Shown piece by piece: positions 17,488 through 26,747 of a stretch of DNA of 64,000 bases (its first letter is position 1; each line of letters opens with the position of its first letter). The translations under genes and the position numbers were made by a program. The stretch is from Saprospiraceae bacterium (lineage in GTDB: Bacteria; Bacteroidota; Bacteroidia; Chitinophagales; Saprospiraceae). The notes below the pieces were generated by a model that made no database searches, was not told the origin of the DNA, and worked only from the letters and a program-made list of their open reading frames with translations. The DNA lies in assembly GCA_016713025.1 (NCBI GenBank), contig JADJPZ010000004.1, positions 1,364,001-1,428,000 of the forward strand, given 5' to 3'.

Positions 17488-18846
17488 ATGAAACAAAGAA
17501 GACAATTCATCAAGACTACATTAGCGGGATTACCAGTAGTCCTACTTTCTCCTACATTGTTAGCAAGCTCATATAGCAGTGGAGACAATAAAGAACCCAA
17601 TGGCAAAACAGTTATAATAGTTGGGGCTGGTATCTCGGGACTTGCAGCAGCAAAAAAATTGAAAGAAGAAGGATTTAGTGTCATTGTTTTAGAATCACAA
17701 GATAAAGTAGGTGGGCGATTACGAACCAATAGAAGCTTGGGTGTAGCTTTTGACGAAGGAGCCAGTTGGATACACGGTATAAAAGGTAACCCTATCACTC
17801 CACTTGCTAAAGCAGCAGGTATGGAAACTGCATTCACAGATGACGATAGCTTGATCATATATGATTTGGGTGGTAATGTAATTAGCGATGATTTGTATTC
17901 CAAAACAGAAGATGAGTATTATGCCATATTAGATCAACTATCCAAAAGTGGTAACTTAAATCAAAGTTTCGAAACTGTTTTCAATAATTTACATCCAGCT
18001 AACAACTCGAGACTGTGGAAATTTATTTTATCGACATTTATGACTTTTGACAGAGGAGATTTAGACAAAACATCTTCTCTCTTTTATAATGAGGGCGAAG
18101 AGTTTGGTGGTGAAGAACGAATCTCTACTAATGGTTATGACAATATTCCAAACTATTTGGCAAAAGGAATAGATGTAAGACTCAATCAAAGAGTGAGTAA
18201 AATAGACTATACGGCAGAAAAAGTAAAGATTACGCACAATGGCACCACAACTGAAGCAGATTATGTCGTAGTGACTGTGCCATTAGGAGTTCTTAAAAAG
18301 AATGTAATTGAATTCAAACCTGCTTTGCCTACTAAAAAGCAGGAAGCAATCCAAAAAATTGGCATGAACTGCGTCAACAAGTTTTTATTAACGTGGGATA
18401 CTGCTTTCTGGGACGACGAACAATTTATTGGGTACACACCAGACGTAAAGGATAAGTTTAATTATTTTGTCAATGTCAAAAAGTTTCACCCAACAGTAAA
18501 CGCTTTAATGACCTTTGCTTATGCTGATTATGGTAGGCAAACGGAAACCATGACTGATGCGCAAGTTATAAATGAAATCATGGTTCATTTACGTGATATT
18601 TATGGCAATAGTGTGCCCAATCCTAACAATATGCTACGTACCAAATGGAACTCTAATCCAAATGCTTATGGGGCTTATTCATATACAGCTGTAGCTACCG
18701 AAATGCATCATTTTGATGATTTGGCAGAAGAAATCGATGACAAACTGTTTTTTGCAGGTGAGCATACCCATATTGATTATTTCTCAAACGCCCATGGTGC
18801 TTATCTAAGTGGGCTTAGAGAAGCTGATAAAATTATTGCTTTATAA
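17488..18846 (+). CDS. Flavin amine oxidase with Tat signal
   Basis: The protein has 452 residues. It begins MKQRRQFIKTTLAGLPVV, a clear twin-arginine signal (RRQFIK plus hydrophobic run), so the FAD-loaded enzyme should be exported folded to the periplasm. FAD motifs are VIIVGAGISGLAAAKKLKEE and GGRLRTNRSLGVAFDEGASW; the C-terminus has FFAGEHTHIDYFSNAHGAYL. It is closely related to the catalytic part of the upstream gene but ends right after the oxidase domain, with no T9SS tail. The pair therefore looks like a duplication giving one periplasmic and one surface or secreted form. Family members oxidise polyamines, monoamines or L-amino acids. Confidence 0.92.
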   Translation: MKQRRQFIKTTLAGLPVVLLSPTLLASSYSSGDNKEPNGKTVIIVGAGISGLAAAKKLKEEGFSVIVLESQDKVGGRLRTNRSLGVAFDEGASWIHGIKGNPITPLAKAAGMETAFTDDDSLIIYDLGGNVISDDLYSKTEDEYYAILDQLSKSGNLNQSFETVFNNLHPANNSRLWKFILSTFMTFDRGDLDKTSSLFYNEGEEFGGEERISTNGYDNIPNYLAKGIDVRLNQRVSKIDYTAEKVKITHNGTTTEADYVVVTVPLGVLKKNVIEFKPALPTKKQEAIQKIGMNCVNKFLLTWDTAFWDDEQFIGYTPDVKDKFNYFVNVKKFHPTVNALMTFAYADYGRQTETMTDAQVINEIMVHLRDIYGNSVPNPNNMLRTKWNSNPNAYGAYSYTAVATEMHHFDDLAEEIDDKLFFAGEHTHIDYFSNAHGAYLSGLREADKIIAL

Positions 18847-19215
18847 AAACCCTTAAATTTTTTAATCCTTAATTTATTATAATGAAATTCAAATTTTTAG
18901 CCTTATTAATCACTGCATTTTCTATTTCTGGATATGGTCAAGACATCCAAGTACTTTCTAACTTTACTAATGATTCATATAGGTTGACCAATATGATCGA
19001 AAAAGATATCAATAGTAAATGGAGTTACTTTGGTATTACTGAAGTTGGATCCGAATATGACAAATTATCCGAAATAAAATTTGAAAGCAATCAATACTTC
19101 AATTATGCTTTGAAAAACAATTTTGCATTGACTACAGGTTTTGGGTTTGTCTTGCCCTCAATTAAATGCGAACACAAAAAAAGTTTAAATTTTTTTAAAT
19201 CACTAATTTTGTGTT

Positions 19216-19503
19216 ATGGAAAACAAGAAAAAAGAAAGAATGAGTACCAATAAAAAGACTGAATTGGTACTGCAATTATTGCGAGGTGAGTCACTGGATG
19301 AACTTTGTAGAATCCATCATGTATCTGCCAGTCAATTGAGTGAGTGGCGTGATATCTTTGTCAGCAAAGGTAAAGAAGGTTTCCGTAAGAGCTCGGACGA
19401 TCATCGTCTGCGTGAAGCCCAAGCGATCATTGGTCGCCAAGCCATAGAGCTTGACCTGTATAAAAAAAAGATGGTATTGATTCGTCAGATAAAAGAAAAA
19501 TAG
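19216..19503 (+). CDS. IS3-family OrfA (helix-turn-helix transposase subunit)
   Basis: The frame encodes 95 residues, with an ATG at 19216 and another at residue 9. The helix-turn-helix is KTELVLQLLRGESLDELCR with HHVSASQLSEWRDIF, followed by a coiled-coil end. Near its 3' end, an A8G run (19462-19470) permits a -1 slip into the orfB frame, which is open from 19464 onward. The expected OrfAB fusion could then be made. Confidence 0.85.
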   Translation: MENKKKERMSTNKKTELVLQLLRGESLDELCRIHHVSASQLSEWRDIFVSKGKEGFRKSSDDHRLREAQAIIGRQAIELDLYKKKMVLIRQIKEK

Positions 19504-19508
19504 TTTCC

Positions 19509-20401
19509 ATGCTAATCAATACAGAACCAAAACCAAATATTAGATTGGCTCTTAAGGTCAGTGACCTAAGCGTAGGAGCTTGGTATGACAGGCGGTCATT
19601 GAAGACAGATAAATGTAAGCCAGGGCCAAAATCTGTGTACTCAGACGTTGAAGTGCTTCAAGCCTTAAGGAAGTATATAGCCGAGCCTATTTTTTATTTA
19701 GAAGGCTATAAGAAACTCAAGGTTAGGCTCAAAGAAGAATATGGCATCGATGTGGGTAAGGAAAGGCTAAGAAGGATCATGACAGAAAATGAGCTTCTGT
19801 GTCATCAAAAAAACAGATCACACCCACTCAGGTATCATCACGACGGTAAGATCATCACGGATTGTCCCAATCAAATCTGGGGCATGGACATCAAAGAATT
19901 TCATACTTGTATAGGAAAAATTTACTTATTTGATATCTCGGATCATTTCAATAGCGAAATTAAAGGATGGTACGTAAACACAACATCCAATGCAAATGAT
20001 GCGATGCAAGCTCTCAGAAACGCTGTAAGAGCCGAGTTTGGCAATGTGGCCAAAGATGTGTGTAAAGGTACAAATCTAAAGCTCAGAGTGGATCATGGCA
20101 CTCAATTTGATTCCAAAGCTTTTGAAGATGAATTGAATTTTTAAGCATTTTAAAAAGTTCTGCCTTTGTAAGAAGCCCACAAAGCAACGGGGTTATTGAA
20201 AGATTCCACAGAACGCTCAAAGAACAATTAACCTTAATCAATACATTTAAAAATATAGACGAAATACATCAAAATATTCATACATTTGTTGCCAAATATA
20301 ACCAGAAGTGGCTATTGCATAGATTGAAACTTCAATCTCCACTGAAATATAAAGAGGGGAATCCATCGGGTAATACTGAACCAGAGGGAGTCCGTCATTG
20401 A
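19509..20401 (+). pseudogene. IS3-family OrfB transposase, frameshifted
   Basis: The DDE core has Asp in QIWGMDIKEFHTC, Asp in LRVDHGTQFDS and Glu in NGVIERFHRTLKEQ. The first two acids are in one frame (19509-20144) and the third in another (about 20141-20401), so the catalytic domain is split. The break lies in a five-T run at 20138-20142; six Ts would restore a continuous ELNFLSILKSSAFVRSPQSN reading. It is either a dead transposase or a one-base sequencing error. Confidence 0.82.
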
Positions 20402-20932
20402 GTCGCGGACTCAAAAAAAGATAGTCAGGCCTGAGCTATCTACCTTCGGTACAAAACGTCACCGTCGGTCGTCCGTCATCACAAAGGTATGTAGTCTTTT
20501 TTGAATTACAAAACCTTGTTCTGTTAGTAGGCCTTAATGAGTGTTCAGTTAATTAGGGGCAAAACAGGTTGAATAACAATAATTTGTTTCCACAACTTGG
20601 TCTAAGCTATGCAAAGGAAAACAACAAATGGAGCTATGCCTTTTATCCGACACTTTATTATGGAATAGCAGATGAACAATTCGGTACTTCATTAAATTCA
20701 ATCATAGAATATTCATCGCCAATTAATCAAAATTGGGATATTTTCGGATTGGCAATATTAGACTTAGGGTATGGCTTTGGAGAGAGCGTAGAAAGTCAGC
20801 AATATGTCAATATTGGCTTCCAACATAAAAAGAAATTTGTTTTTGGTGTCAATGTTGATTTTGAGCAAGAGGATGACTTCAGCAGTAATGAAATAGGTTA
20901 TGGTATATTCATCGGCGTTAATTTTTAAAAAA

Positions 20933-21253
20933 ATGGAAGATAAAATTCAAGCCTTCAGACAACCATTAGTAACTGCTACAGGGATTATTCTGGGTTTTAT
21001 ACTCAACTTTGCTTCAGCATTTGTAAAAACCGAAAGTGGATTGAGTGAAATACTGGCCTATATTATTGGGATTTGTATTTTGATAGGTGTTATTTGTTTA
21101 ATATTTGTGTTGAGCAGAGTATTGCAAATGAAATACCCAAAGGAAAACGCAGAAGCTTATTATCAAAAAACACTGAACTACTTTCTATTTGGAGTCAGTA
21201 TTGCGTTTGTAGGAGTTTTGATAGATATGTTTGCAAACTTTATGTCGGAATAA
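20933..21253 (+). CDS. Small integral membrane protein, unknown function
   Basis: The protein has 106 residues from the ATG at 20933, four bases after the stop of the split outer-membrane gene; a longer upstream start overlaps that gene. It has three hydrophobic helices: VTATGIILGFILNFASAF, ILAYIIGICILIGVICLIF and FLFGVSIAFVGVLIDMFA. The loop is charged. No family was recognised. The tight spacing suggests it was co-transcribed with the upstream gene before the IS3 insertion. Confidence 0.7.
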   Translation: MEDKIQAFRQPLVTATGIILGFILNFASAFVKTESGLSEILAYIIGICILIGVICLIFVLSRVLQMKYPKENAEAYYQKTLNYFLFGVSIAFVGVLIDMFANFMSE

Positions 21254-21406
21254 GAAAAATACTATTTAATAAAGCATAGTTGCCTATGCTGGCGCATAAC
21301 CATACCTGCAAAATCCAAGTGGTACAACTGCGCCTATGACGTCTTTACAGTGTAAAAAAAAGTCGAGACCGACAAGCCAAAATCAAAAGTGTCCAACATG
21401 TTGAAC

Positions 21407-21428
21407 TGGGAATAATATATTATTCCCA
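21407..21428. repeat. Perfect 22-bp palindrome
   Basis: The arms are TGGGAATAATA and TATTATTCCCA with no spacer. It lies 154 bp after the small membrane protein gene. It could be a dimeric protein-binding site or a hairpin acting at transcript ends; without a T-run, terminator function is uncertain. Confidence 0.55.
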
Positions 21429-21508
21429 ACTGTTTGACTTTTCATGTTTTGGGTGCATTTCATTTTTTCGCCCTTTGCTCGATTTCTTTTCAAGTTTCGT
21501 TTGTTCGT

Positions 21509-21545
21509 CGTAGCTTCCAGCTACGATGCCATATAGACAGGCATC
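21509..21545. repeat. Tandem REP-like hairpins
   Basis: Two abutting inverted repeats: CGTAGCT-TCC-AGCTACG (21509-21525) and GATGCC/GGCATC with a 9-nt loop (21525-21545). They resemble bacterial REP/BIME units in structure. Whether they recur across this genome cannot be tested here. Confidence 0.45.
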
Positions 21546-21800
21546 TTGCCTGAATCGCGAAATAATAAAATGATGATTTTTAATGTGAAGCGAAAAAATG
21601 AAATACACCCCATGTTTAAGTTTAAGCGAGGAGTTTAATTTTTTGTCTTGTTTAAAGTATTTATAGGTTAAGGTTGGTATAGGTAAGTGCATTCAGCTTC
21701 ATGTAGCATTTCGAAGACGGTGTCAAGCTATGTTTGATCTTCGCTTCATTTCGAGTGGAGTGAAAAGGAGTGAAGCCGAAAGGTTATTTCTGAAGTATCT

Positions 21801-21865
21801 AAGAAAGAAGATATTTTTTTACTATGTGTAAATTGCATCCTGTTGATATTACCAAATATAATACC
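21801..21865 (+). repeat. Dispersed repeat, copy 2 (partner at 5636-5701)
   Basis: The same-strand intergenic partner of 5636-5701; it shares AAGAAAGA, ACTATG, ATTGCATC, TGATA and AATATAATACC in order with one indel. Confidence 0.55.
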
Positions 21866-22143
21866 ACCAGGATGACAAATATCATATCGACCGATGACCT
21901 TTGTTCAACAATTCATCTCAAAAATTAAATAATTTGCAACTATAAATTTAAATTTGGTGGAACCTTAAAACGAAAAATAACATATTTAGCTAAACTCCGA
22001 AAATAGCGGATTGATGTCTTTCATCCTTTGAAATGAAAACAGTGTAAATTTATTTTTTATGTAATAATGATCGATCTTAGTGCTAAATCAACACCAAATT
22101 TGGATCAGAATGTACTCAGCATTTTTTTACTAAATATAATAAA

Positions 22144-22977
22144 ATGAACAAACTACTTGTAACAACTGACTTATCCGCAAACTCAAAAGGGGCGATCCAT
22201 TTTGCTTTACAGCTGGCATCACAGACTGGGGCAACATTAATTTTTTATAATGTGATAGAAATCACGAGTCCCACCATGTGGAATCAGGTAAAGTGGGCTG
22301 AATATTGTCAAACTGAAGTTGAACGCAATCAAAATTTATTGAGCAAATTCACTCGAAATATACTTAAAAATAAAAATATTATCCCACCTGTTTATGAGTG
22401 TATTTGTGAAGTAGAAACCGATGTTGAACAACAAATAATTCGTTTTGCCCATAAAGTAAAAGCTGATTTTATTTGTATGAGTGCGCGTGGTGGTGGTAAA
22501 ATAGAAAAACTTTTTGGCACCAGAGTCTCAAAGATGATAGCAGAGTCACCTGTACCTCTATTTGTAATTCCAAAAATTTACAGAACTAAACCAATTGTGA
22601 ACATTTTGTATGCATCTGATTATGATAATCTGGATTCGGAATTAAACATAGTTCAGGAGCTAAATTTAAATTTACAGGCAAAAATAGAAGTTTTACACTT
22701 TGATGATTTGTATTATGATCCTATTAAAAGGGGTAAACTAAAAAAAATAGCAGCCCAATTTCAATCTGATAAACTGATATTCCATTTTAAACAACTGGAC
22801 TTTGAATATTTGTTTGCTCCGTCACTGCATTCATACATTGAAAAAAACAAACCGTCTGTAATGGTGCTTTTCACTAAGCAAAATCGAAATTGGTTTGATC
22901 GTTTGTTTATGCCAAGTAAAACCGTCTCCCTTTCTTACAATGCAAAAACGCCAATGTTGGTGTTAAGAAAAAAATAA
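22144..22977 (+). CDS. Universal stress protein, tandem UspA-like domains
   Basis: The protein has 277 residues. The N-terminal UspA domain starts NKLLVTTDLSANSKGAIHFA and includes the nucleotide-loop-like SARGGGKIEKLFGTRVSKM with VPLFVIPK. A second, more diverged UspA-like half follows (VNILYASDYDNLDSELNIVQ, ending TPMLVLRKK). The stop codon is immediately followed by the ATG of the Ca2+/cation exchanger gene with no spacer, so the two are co-translated. UspA proteins often bind ATP and modulate transporters or stress responses. A role in regulating the adjacent exchanger is inference. Confidence 0.9.
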   Translation: MNKLLVTTDLSANSKGAIHFALQLASQTGATLIFYNVIEITSPTMWNQVKWAEYCQTEVERNQNLLSKFTRNILKNKNIIPPVYECICEVETDVEQQIIRFAHKVKADFICMSARGGGKIEKLFGTRVSKMIAESPVPLFVIPKIYRTKPIVNILYASDYDNLDSELNIVQELNLNLQAKIEVLHFDDLYYDPIKRGKLKKIAAQFQSDKLIFHFKQLDFEYLFAPSLHSYIEKNKPSVMVLFTKQNRNWFDRLFMPSKTVSLSYNAKTPMLVLRKK

Positions 22978-23982
22978 ATGCTAAATATATATTTATCCGT
23001 TACTGGTTTTATAGTATGTACTGTAGCAATTATATACAGCGGTACTAAGCTGGCAAGGTATGGCGAGTCTATAGCTGAACTAACCGGATGGGGTAAAGTT
23101 TGGGTTGGTTTAATTCTAATAGCATCTGTTACAACATTGCCTGAATTATTGACAGGTATAAGTTCTGTAGTAATTATAGGAGAACCCGATTTAGCGGCTA
23201 GTGCTGTATTTGGAAGTTGTATATTTAATTTGTTAATCCTCTCATTTGTTGACACAAGAATTAAAAAACCTCTAACCTCGTTGATAAAACCAAGCCACTT
23301 ATTTGCCGGACTAGGGAGTATTGTTCTTTTAACAATCAGCGGGCTTTCTATTTTAATAAGCGATATAACTCCTACCATATTATGGATAAGTCCCTTTACA
23401 GTATTGATAATCATCATATATCTTTTTGTAGTGTATGGGATATACCTGAATGAACAAACGACCCTCGGTCCACCTGTATCCATGAACAGTAATAAAACAG
23501 AAAACAGAAAAGCACTACAATCAGTTTTAAAAAAATACATCCTAAACGCTGTTTTTGTAATCATTGCCGCTGCTTTTCTGCCCTATTTCGGTGAAAATAT
23601 TGCATCACAAACCGGGCTTGGAAATACATTTTTCGGTACTCTTTTTTTAGCAGCTTCTACATCGTTGCCTGAAATGGTTGTTTCTTTTGCAGCCTTAAGA
23701 ATGGCTTCTTATGATTTACTGGTTGGAAATTTGCTGGGCAGTAATATTTTCAATATGTTCATACTAGCATTAGATGATATCTTTTACACTGAAGGCTCTT
23801 TGTTTTCTTATATTAATAAAGCTCATCTCGAAACAGTCATTGTTGCCATAATCATGACCGCTGTGATAGGTCTCGGAATTTTATCAAAGCCAACCAAAAA
23901 AATTTGGAAATTGAGTTTTGATACTTTTATTATTCTGCTCCTTTATTTTGGTTTAATGACCGTATTGTACATAAGAAGATAA
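22978..23982 (+). CDS. Ca2+/Na+ (CaCA superfamily) antiporter, YrbG-like
   Basis: The protein has 334 residues and about ten hydrophobic helices. Two inverted alpha-repeats are visible: SVTTLPELLTGISSVV with FGSCIFNLLIL in the first half, and AASTSLPEMVVSFAAL with LLGSNIFNMFILAL in the second. The acidic residues in TLPE and SLPE are the ion-binding positions of this family. It exchanges Ca2+ against Na+ or H+ across the inner membrane. It abuts the universal stress gene and lies about 200 bp before a P-type Ca2+ ATPase, suggesting a calcium-handling cluster. Confidence 0.93.
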   Translation: MLNIYLSVTGFIVCTVAIIYSGTKLARYGESIAELTGWGKVWVGLILIASVTTLPELLTGISSVVIIGEPDLAASAVFGSCIFNLLILSFVDTRIKKPLTSLIKPSHLFAGLGSIVLLTISGLSILISDITPTILWISPFTVLIIIIYLFVVYGIYLNEQTTLGPPVSMNSNKTENRKALQSVLKKYILNAVFVIIAAAFLPYFGENIASQTGLGNTFFGTLFLAASTSLPEMVVSFAALRMASYDLLVGNLLGSNIFNMFILALDDIFYTEGSLFSYINKAHLETVIVAIIMTAVIGLGILSKPTKKIWKLSFDTFIILLLYFGLMTVLYIRR

Positions 23983-24182
23983 TTTAAATATAATTTTGAT
24001 GAAAGTAAATTTAATTGCAAAATCAAGAAATTTAATTGACACAACCTGTGCAGCTTAGCTGTATTTTCAATGAATTACACTTAATATTTTTTGTATTTTA
24101 ATTTCCTTTTACTATAAAAATCGTAGTTCAATATAGCCTTAAACAATACAATAATTAGCCTGAACCTTCAACTTTGGAAATT

Positions 24183-26747
24183 ATGAACCACCATTTATTA
24201 CCTATTTCGGAAATCCAGCAACTTTTCAGCACAAAACCTGATGGCTTAAGTCTTTCAAATGCTGAAGAACGTCTGAGAGAACACGGTAAAAACGAACTTG
24301 CCGAAAAAAAGAAAAAATCAGCGTGGAGACTTTTTCTGAATCAGTTTAAAGATGTGATGATTCTGATATTGCTGATCGCGGCGGTGATTTCTATTGCTAT
24401 AGGTGATATTAAAGATGCTGTAGTCATATTAATTATAGTGTTGCTCAATGCAATTATTGGTTTCATACAAGAATACAGGGCTGAAAAGGCCATGGCTGCG
24501 TTAAAAAAAATGTCGGCTTCCAATGCTACTGTGCGCAGAAGCGGCAATGTCATGCAGATAGCGGCATCAGAGATTGTTCCCGGCGATATTATTCTGCTGG
24601 AAGCGGGTAATTTGGTTCCGGCAGATATCCGGCTTACGGAGACTCATTCATTAAAAATTGAGGAAGCATCACTGACAGGTGAATCGCATGCTGTAGAAAA
24701 ATGCTCATATGAACTCACCGAAGAGAATTTGCCCATTGGTGACCGAATCAACATGGCGTTCAAAAGCACAATTGCTACTTATGGGAGGGGAGAAGGCATC
24801 GTGATTGCCACCGGGATGAAAACCGAAATAGGACGTATTGCCCAATTGTTGCAGGAAGATGAAAGCCATACTCCTCTCCAAAAACGACTTGCCGATTTTG
24901 GTAAAAAATTATCACTGGGTGTAATTGCTATTTGTATGGTGTTGTACGGTGTAGGTTTGTTGCGTGGCGAAGACCCTATACATATGCTTCTCACGGCTAT
25001 TTCGGTAGCGGTGGCTGCCATTCCGGAAGCATTGCCGGCAGTAATAACTATTGCCCTGGCCTTGGGTGCAAATCGTATGGTTCGTAAAAATGCCCTTATC
25101 AGAAAACTGCCGGCTGTAGAAACTTTAGGATCAGTCACCTTTATTTGCTCTGATAAAACAGGCACGATTACTCAAAACAAAATGACGGTAACAGATGTAT
25201 GGCAATCTGCATCAACAACTGCCATTAAAGGTCTTCAAGCGGAAGAATTACTGCTTCTGGCTATGGAACTCAATCACGATGTCGCAATCAATGATACTAA
25301 TGTATTAACAGGTGACCCGACAGAAATTGCTTTGGTAGAGTACGTTCGCAACCATAAACATTACAATAAGTCTTTATTCCAGAAGTTTAAACGAGCACAT
25401 GAGTTGCCATTTGATTCGGAAAGAAAACGTATGACTACCATTTTTCCCCATGACGGGAAATGGATTGCCATCACCAAAGGGGCGGTGGAATCCTTGCTGG
25501 AATGTTGCTCCGAACAAAACGAAAAAGAGATTAACAAAACTGTGGAAGAATTTGCGCAGCAAGGAAAGCGGGTTTTGGCTTATGGCTTTCGGGAACTTAA
25601 CGAATTGCCGCAAAACATTTGTATTGAATCTATCGAAACACGTCTCACTTTTTTAGGCTTGGCTGCAATGATAGACCCACCGCGTGAAGAAGCCAGGCAA
25701 GCTATTGCCGATTGTCACACTGCTGGTATTACACCCGTGATGATCACAGGGGATCATCCGATCACTGCAAAAGCTATCGCACTTCAGACAGGCATTATCC
25801 ATAAGCAAACTGACAGGACCGTAACAGGTGCTGAGCTATCTGCGCTATCAGATGAGGAATTTGAAAAAGAAGTGGAATATATCAAAGTGTATGCCCGTGT
25901 CTCTCCGGAACAAAAACTCCAAATCGTAAAAACGCTGCAAAAGAAAAATCATTTCGTAGCTATGACCGGCGATGGGGTAAATGATGCTCCTGCATTGAAA
26001 AGGGCCAATATAGGCATAGCTATGGGAATCACCGGAACAGATGTGAGTAAAGAAGCAGCGCACATGATATTGCTTGATGACAATTTTGCGACCATCATAA
26101 AAGCTGTAAGGGAAGGACGTAGGATCTATGACAATATTCGTAAGTTTATAAAATACACACTAACCAGCAACGGTGGCGAAATCTGGACAATCTTTTTAGC
26201 ACCACTGGCTGGATTGCCCATACCTTTGATACCCATCCATATATTGTGGATAAATTTGGTGACAGACGGATTGCCTGGTCTGGCTTTTGCATCCGAACCT
26301 GCAGAAGACGACATTTTGAAGAGGCCCCCGCGTGCCACAAATGAAAGTATTTTTGCAAAGGGAATTGGTATTCATATATTGTGGGTCGGTCTCCTGATGG
26401 GTGCCGTTTGCCTTGGTTTACAGGCATACGAAACACATTTAGGCAATGGCAAATGGCAAACTATGGTTTTTACCGTCCTTTGTTTGAGCCAAATGGGACA
26501 CGCGATGGCTATCCGCAGCGATTGGAAATCACTGTTTCAGCAAGGGGTATTTAGTAATAAACAGTTGGTTGGAGCTGTTTTGCTCACTCTTGGATTACAA
26601 TTGGCTGTAATTTATGTACCATATTTGCAGGACATCTTTCGGACTCAATCCCTGTCCATCACTGAACTAGCTATTTGTTTTAGGCTTTCAAGCATTGTTT
26701 TTTGGGCAGTAGAATTAGAAAAACTGATAAAAAGAATAAATAGATAA
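24183..26747 (+). CDS. P2-type cation-transporting ATPase (Ca2+-ATPase-like)
   Basis: The protein has 854 residues from the ATG at 24183; a TTG nine bases upstream is less likely. Features in order: N-terminal cation ATPase domain, TGES actuator loop, PEALP helix-4 motif (AAIPEALPAVITIALALG), phosphorylation motif CSDKTGTIT with Asp324, nucleotide domain, TGDGVNDAPALKRANIG hinge, and C-terminal helices with LWINLVTDGLPGLAFASEP. PEALP with NLVTDGLP is typical of P2A SERCA/PMR-type Ca2+ pumps, though some members transport Mn2+ or other ions. It uses ATP to expel Ca2+ and pairs logically with the CaCA exchanger upstream. Confidence 0.95.
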   Translation: MNHHLLPISEIQQLFSTKPDGLSLSNAEERLREHGKNELAEKKKKSAWRLFLNQFKDVMILILLIAAVISIAIGDIKDAVVILIIVLLNAIIGFIQEYRAEKAMAALKKMSASNATVRRSGNVMQIAASEIVPGDIILLEAGNLVPADIRLTETHSLKIEEASLTGESHAVEKCSYELTEENLPIGDRINMAFKSTIATYGRGEGIVIATGMKTEIGRIAQLLQEDESHTPLQKRLADFGKKLSLGVIAICMVLYGVGLLRGEDPIHMLLTAISVAVAAIPEALPAVITIALALGANRMVRKNALIRKLPAVETLGSVTFICSDKTGTITQNKMTVTDVWQSASTTAIKGLQAEELLLLAMELNHDVAINDTNVLTGDPTEIALVEYVRNHKHYNKSLFQKFKRAHELPFDSERKRMTTIFPHDGKWIAITKGAVESLLECCSEQNEKEINKTVEEFAQQGKRVLAYGFRELNELPQNICIESIETRLTFLGLAAMIDPPREEARQAIADCHTAGITPVMITGDHPITAKAIALQTGIIHKQTDRTVTGAELSALSDEEFEKEVEYIKVYARVSPEQKLQIVKTLQKKNHFVAMTGDGVNDAPALKRANIGIAMGITGTDVSKEAAHMILLDDNFATIIKAVREGRRIYDNIRKFIKYTLTSNGGEIWTIFLAPLAGLPIPLIPIHILWINLVTDGLPGLAFASEPAEDDILKRPPRATNESIFAKGIGIHILWVGLLMGAVCLGLQAYETHLGNGKWQTMVFTVLCLSQMGHAMAIRSDWKSLFQQGVFSNKQLVGAVLLTLGLQLAVIYVPYLQDIFRTQSLSITELAICFRLSSIVFWAVELEKLIKRINR

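Larger units (their letters stand above)
19148..20566 (+). mobile_element. IS3-family insertion sequence (1419 bp)
   Basis: The left end is TGTCTTGCCC at 19148; the right end read inward is TGTTTTGCCC from 20566. The inverted repeat continues imperfectly through AATTAA and GAACAC. A perfect 4-bp target duplication GGTT flanks it (19144-19147 and 20567-20570). It contains orfA, a slippery A-run for -1 frameshifting, and a DDE orfB broken near 20141. The ends and duplication are directly visible, so the limits are firm. Confidence 0.92.
18882..20928 (+). pseudogene. Outer-membrane-type protein gene split by IS3 insertion
   Basis: The 5' part (18882-19147) begins with a Sec signal (MKFKFLALLITAFSISGYGQ). 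The 3' part (20571-20928) has alternating beta-strand character and ends GYGIFIGVNF with a terminal Phe, typical of outer-membrane barrels. Removing 19148-20570 (the IS plus one 4-bp duplication) joins the parts in frame to give a 207-residue protein (...TTGFGLNNNNLFPQLGLSY...). No specific family was recognised. Insertion must abolish the full product, and translation from the left half would run into IS sequence. The downstream 106-residue membrane protein may lose transcription. Confidence 0.82.
21254..22143. other. 890-bp gene-free region rich in palindromes
   Basis: No convincing gene. It contains the hairpin AGCATAG-TTGC-CTATGCT (about 21271-21288), a perfect 22-bp palindrome at 21407-21428, two abutting hairpins (CGTAGCT-TCC-AGCTACG and GATGCC/GGCATC, 21509-21545), and copy 2 of a 65-bp dispersed repeat (21801-21865). 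A minus-strand frame at 21420-21692 is formed largely by these palindromes and is not called. The left part may include a terminator for the upstream genes. Confidence 0.5.

Noticed and set aside
21420..21692. Minus-strand 90-codon frame in the palindromic gap
   Set aside because: Generated mostly by hairpin sequence; no signal peptide, no family, and no promoter or ribosome site.
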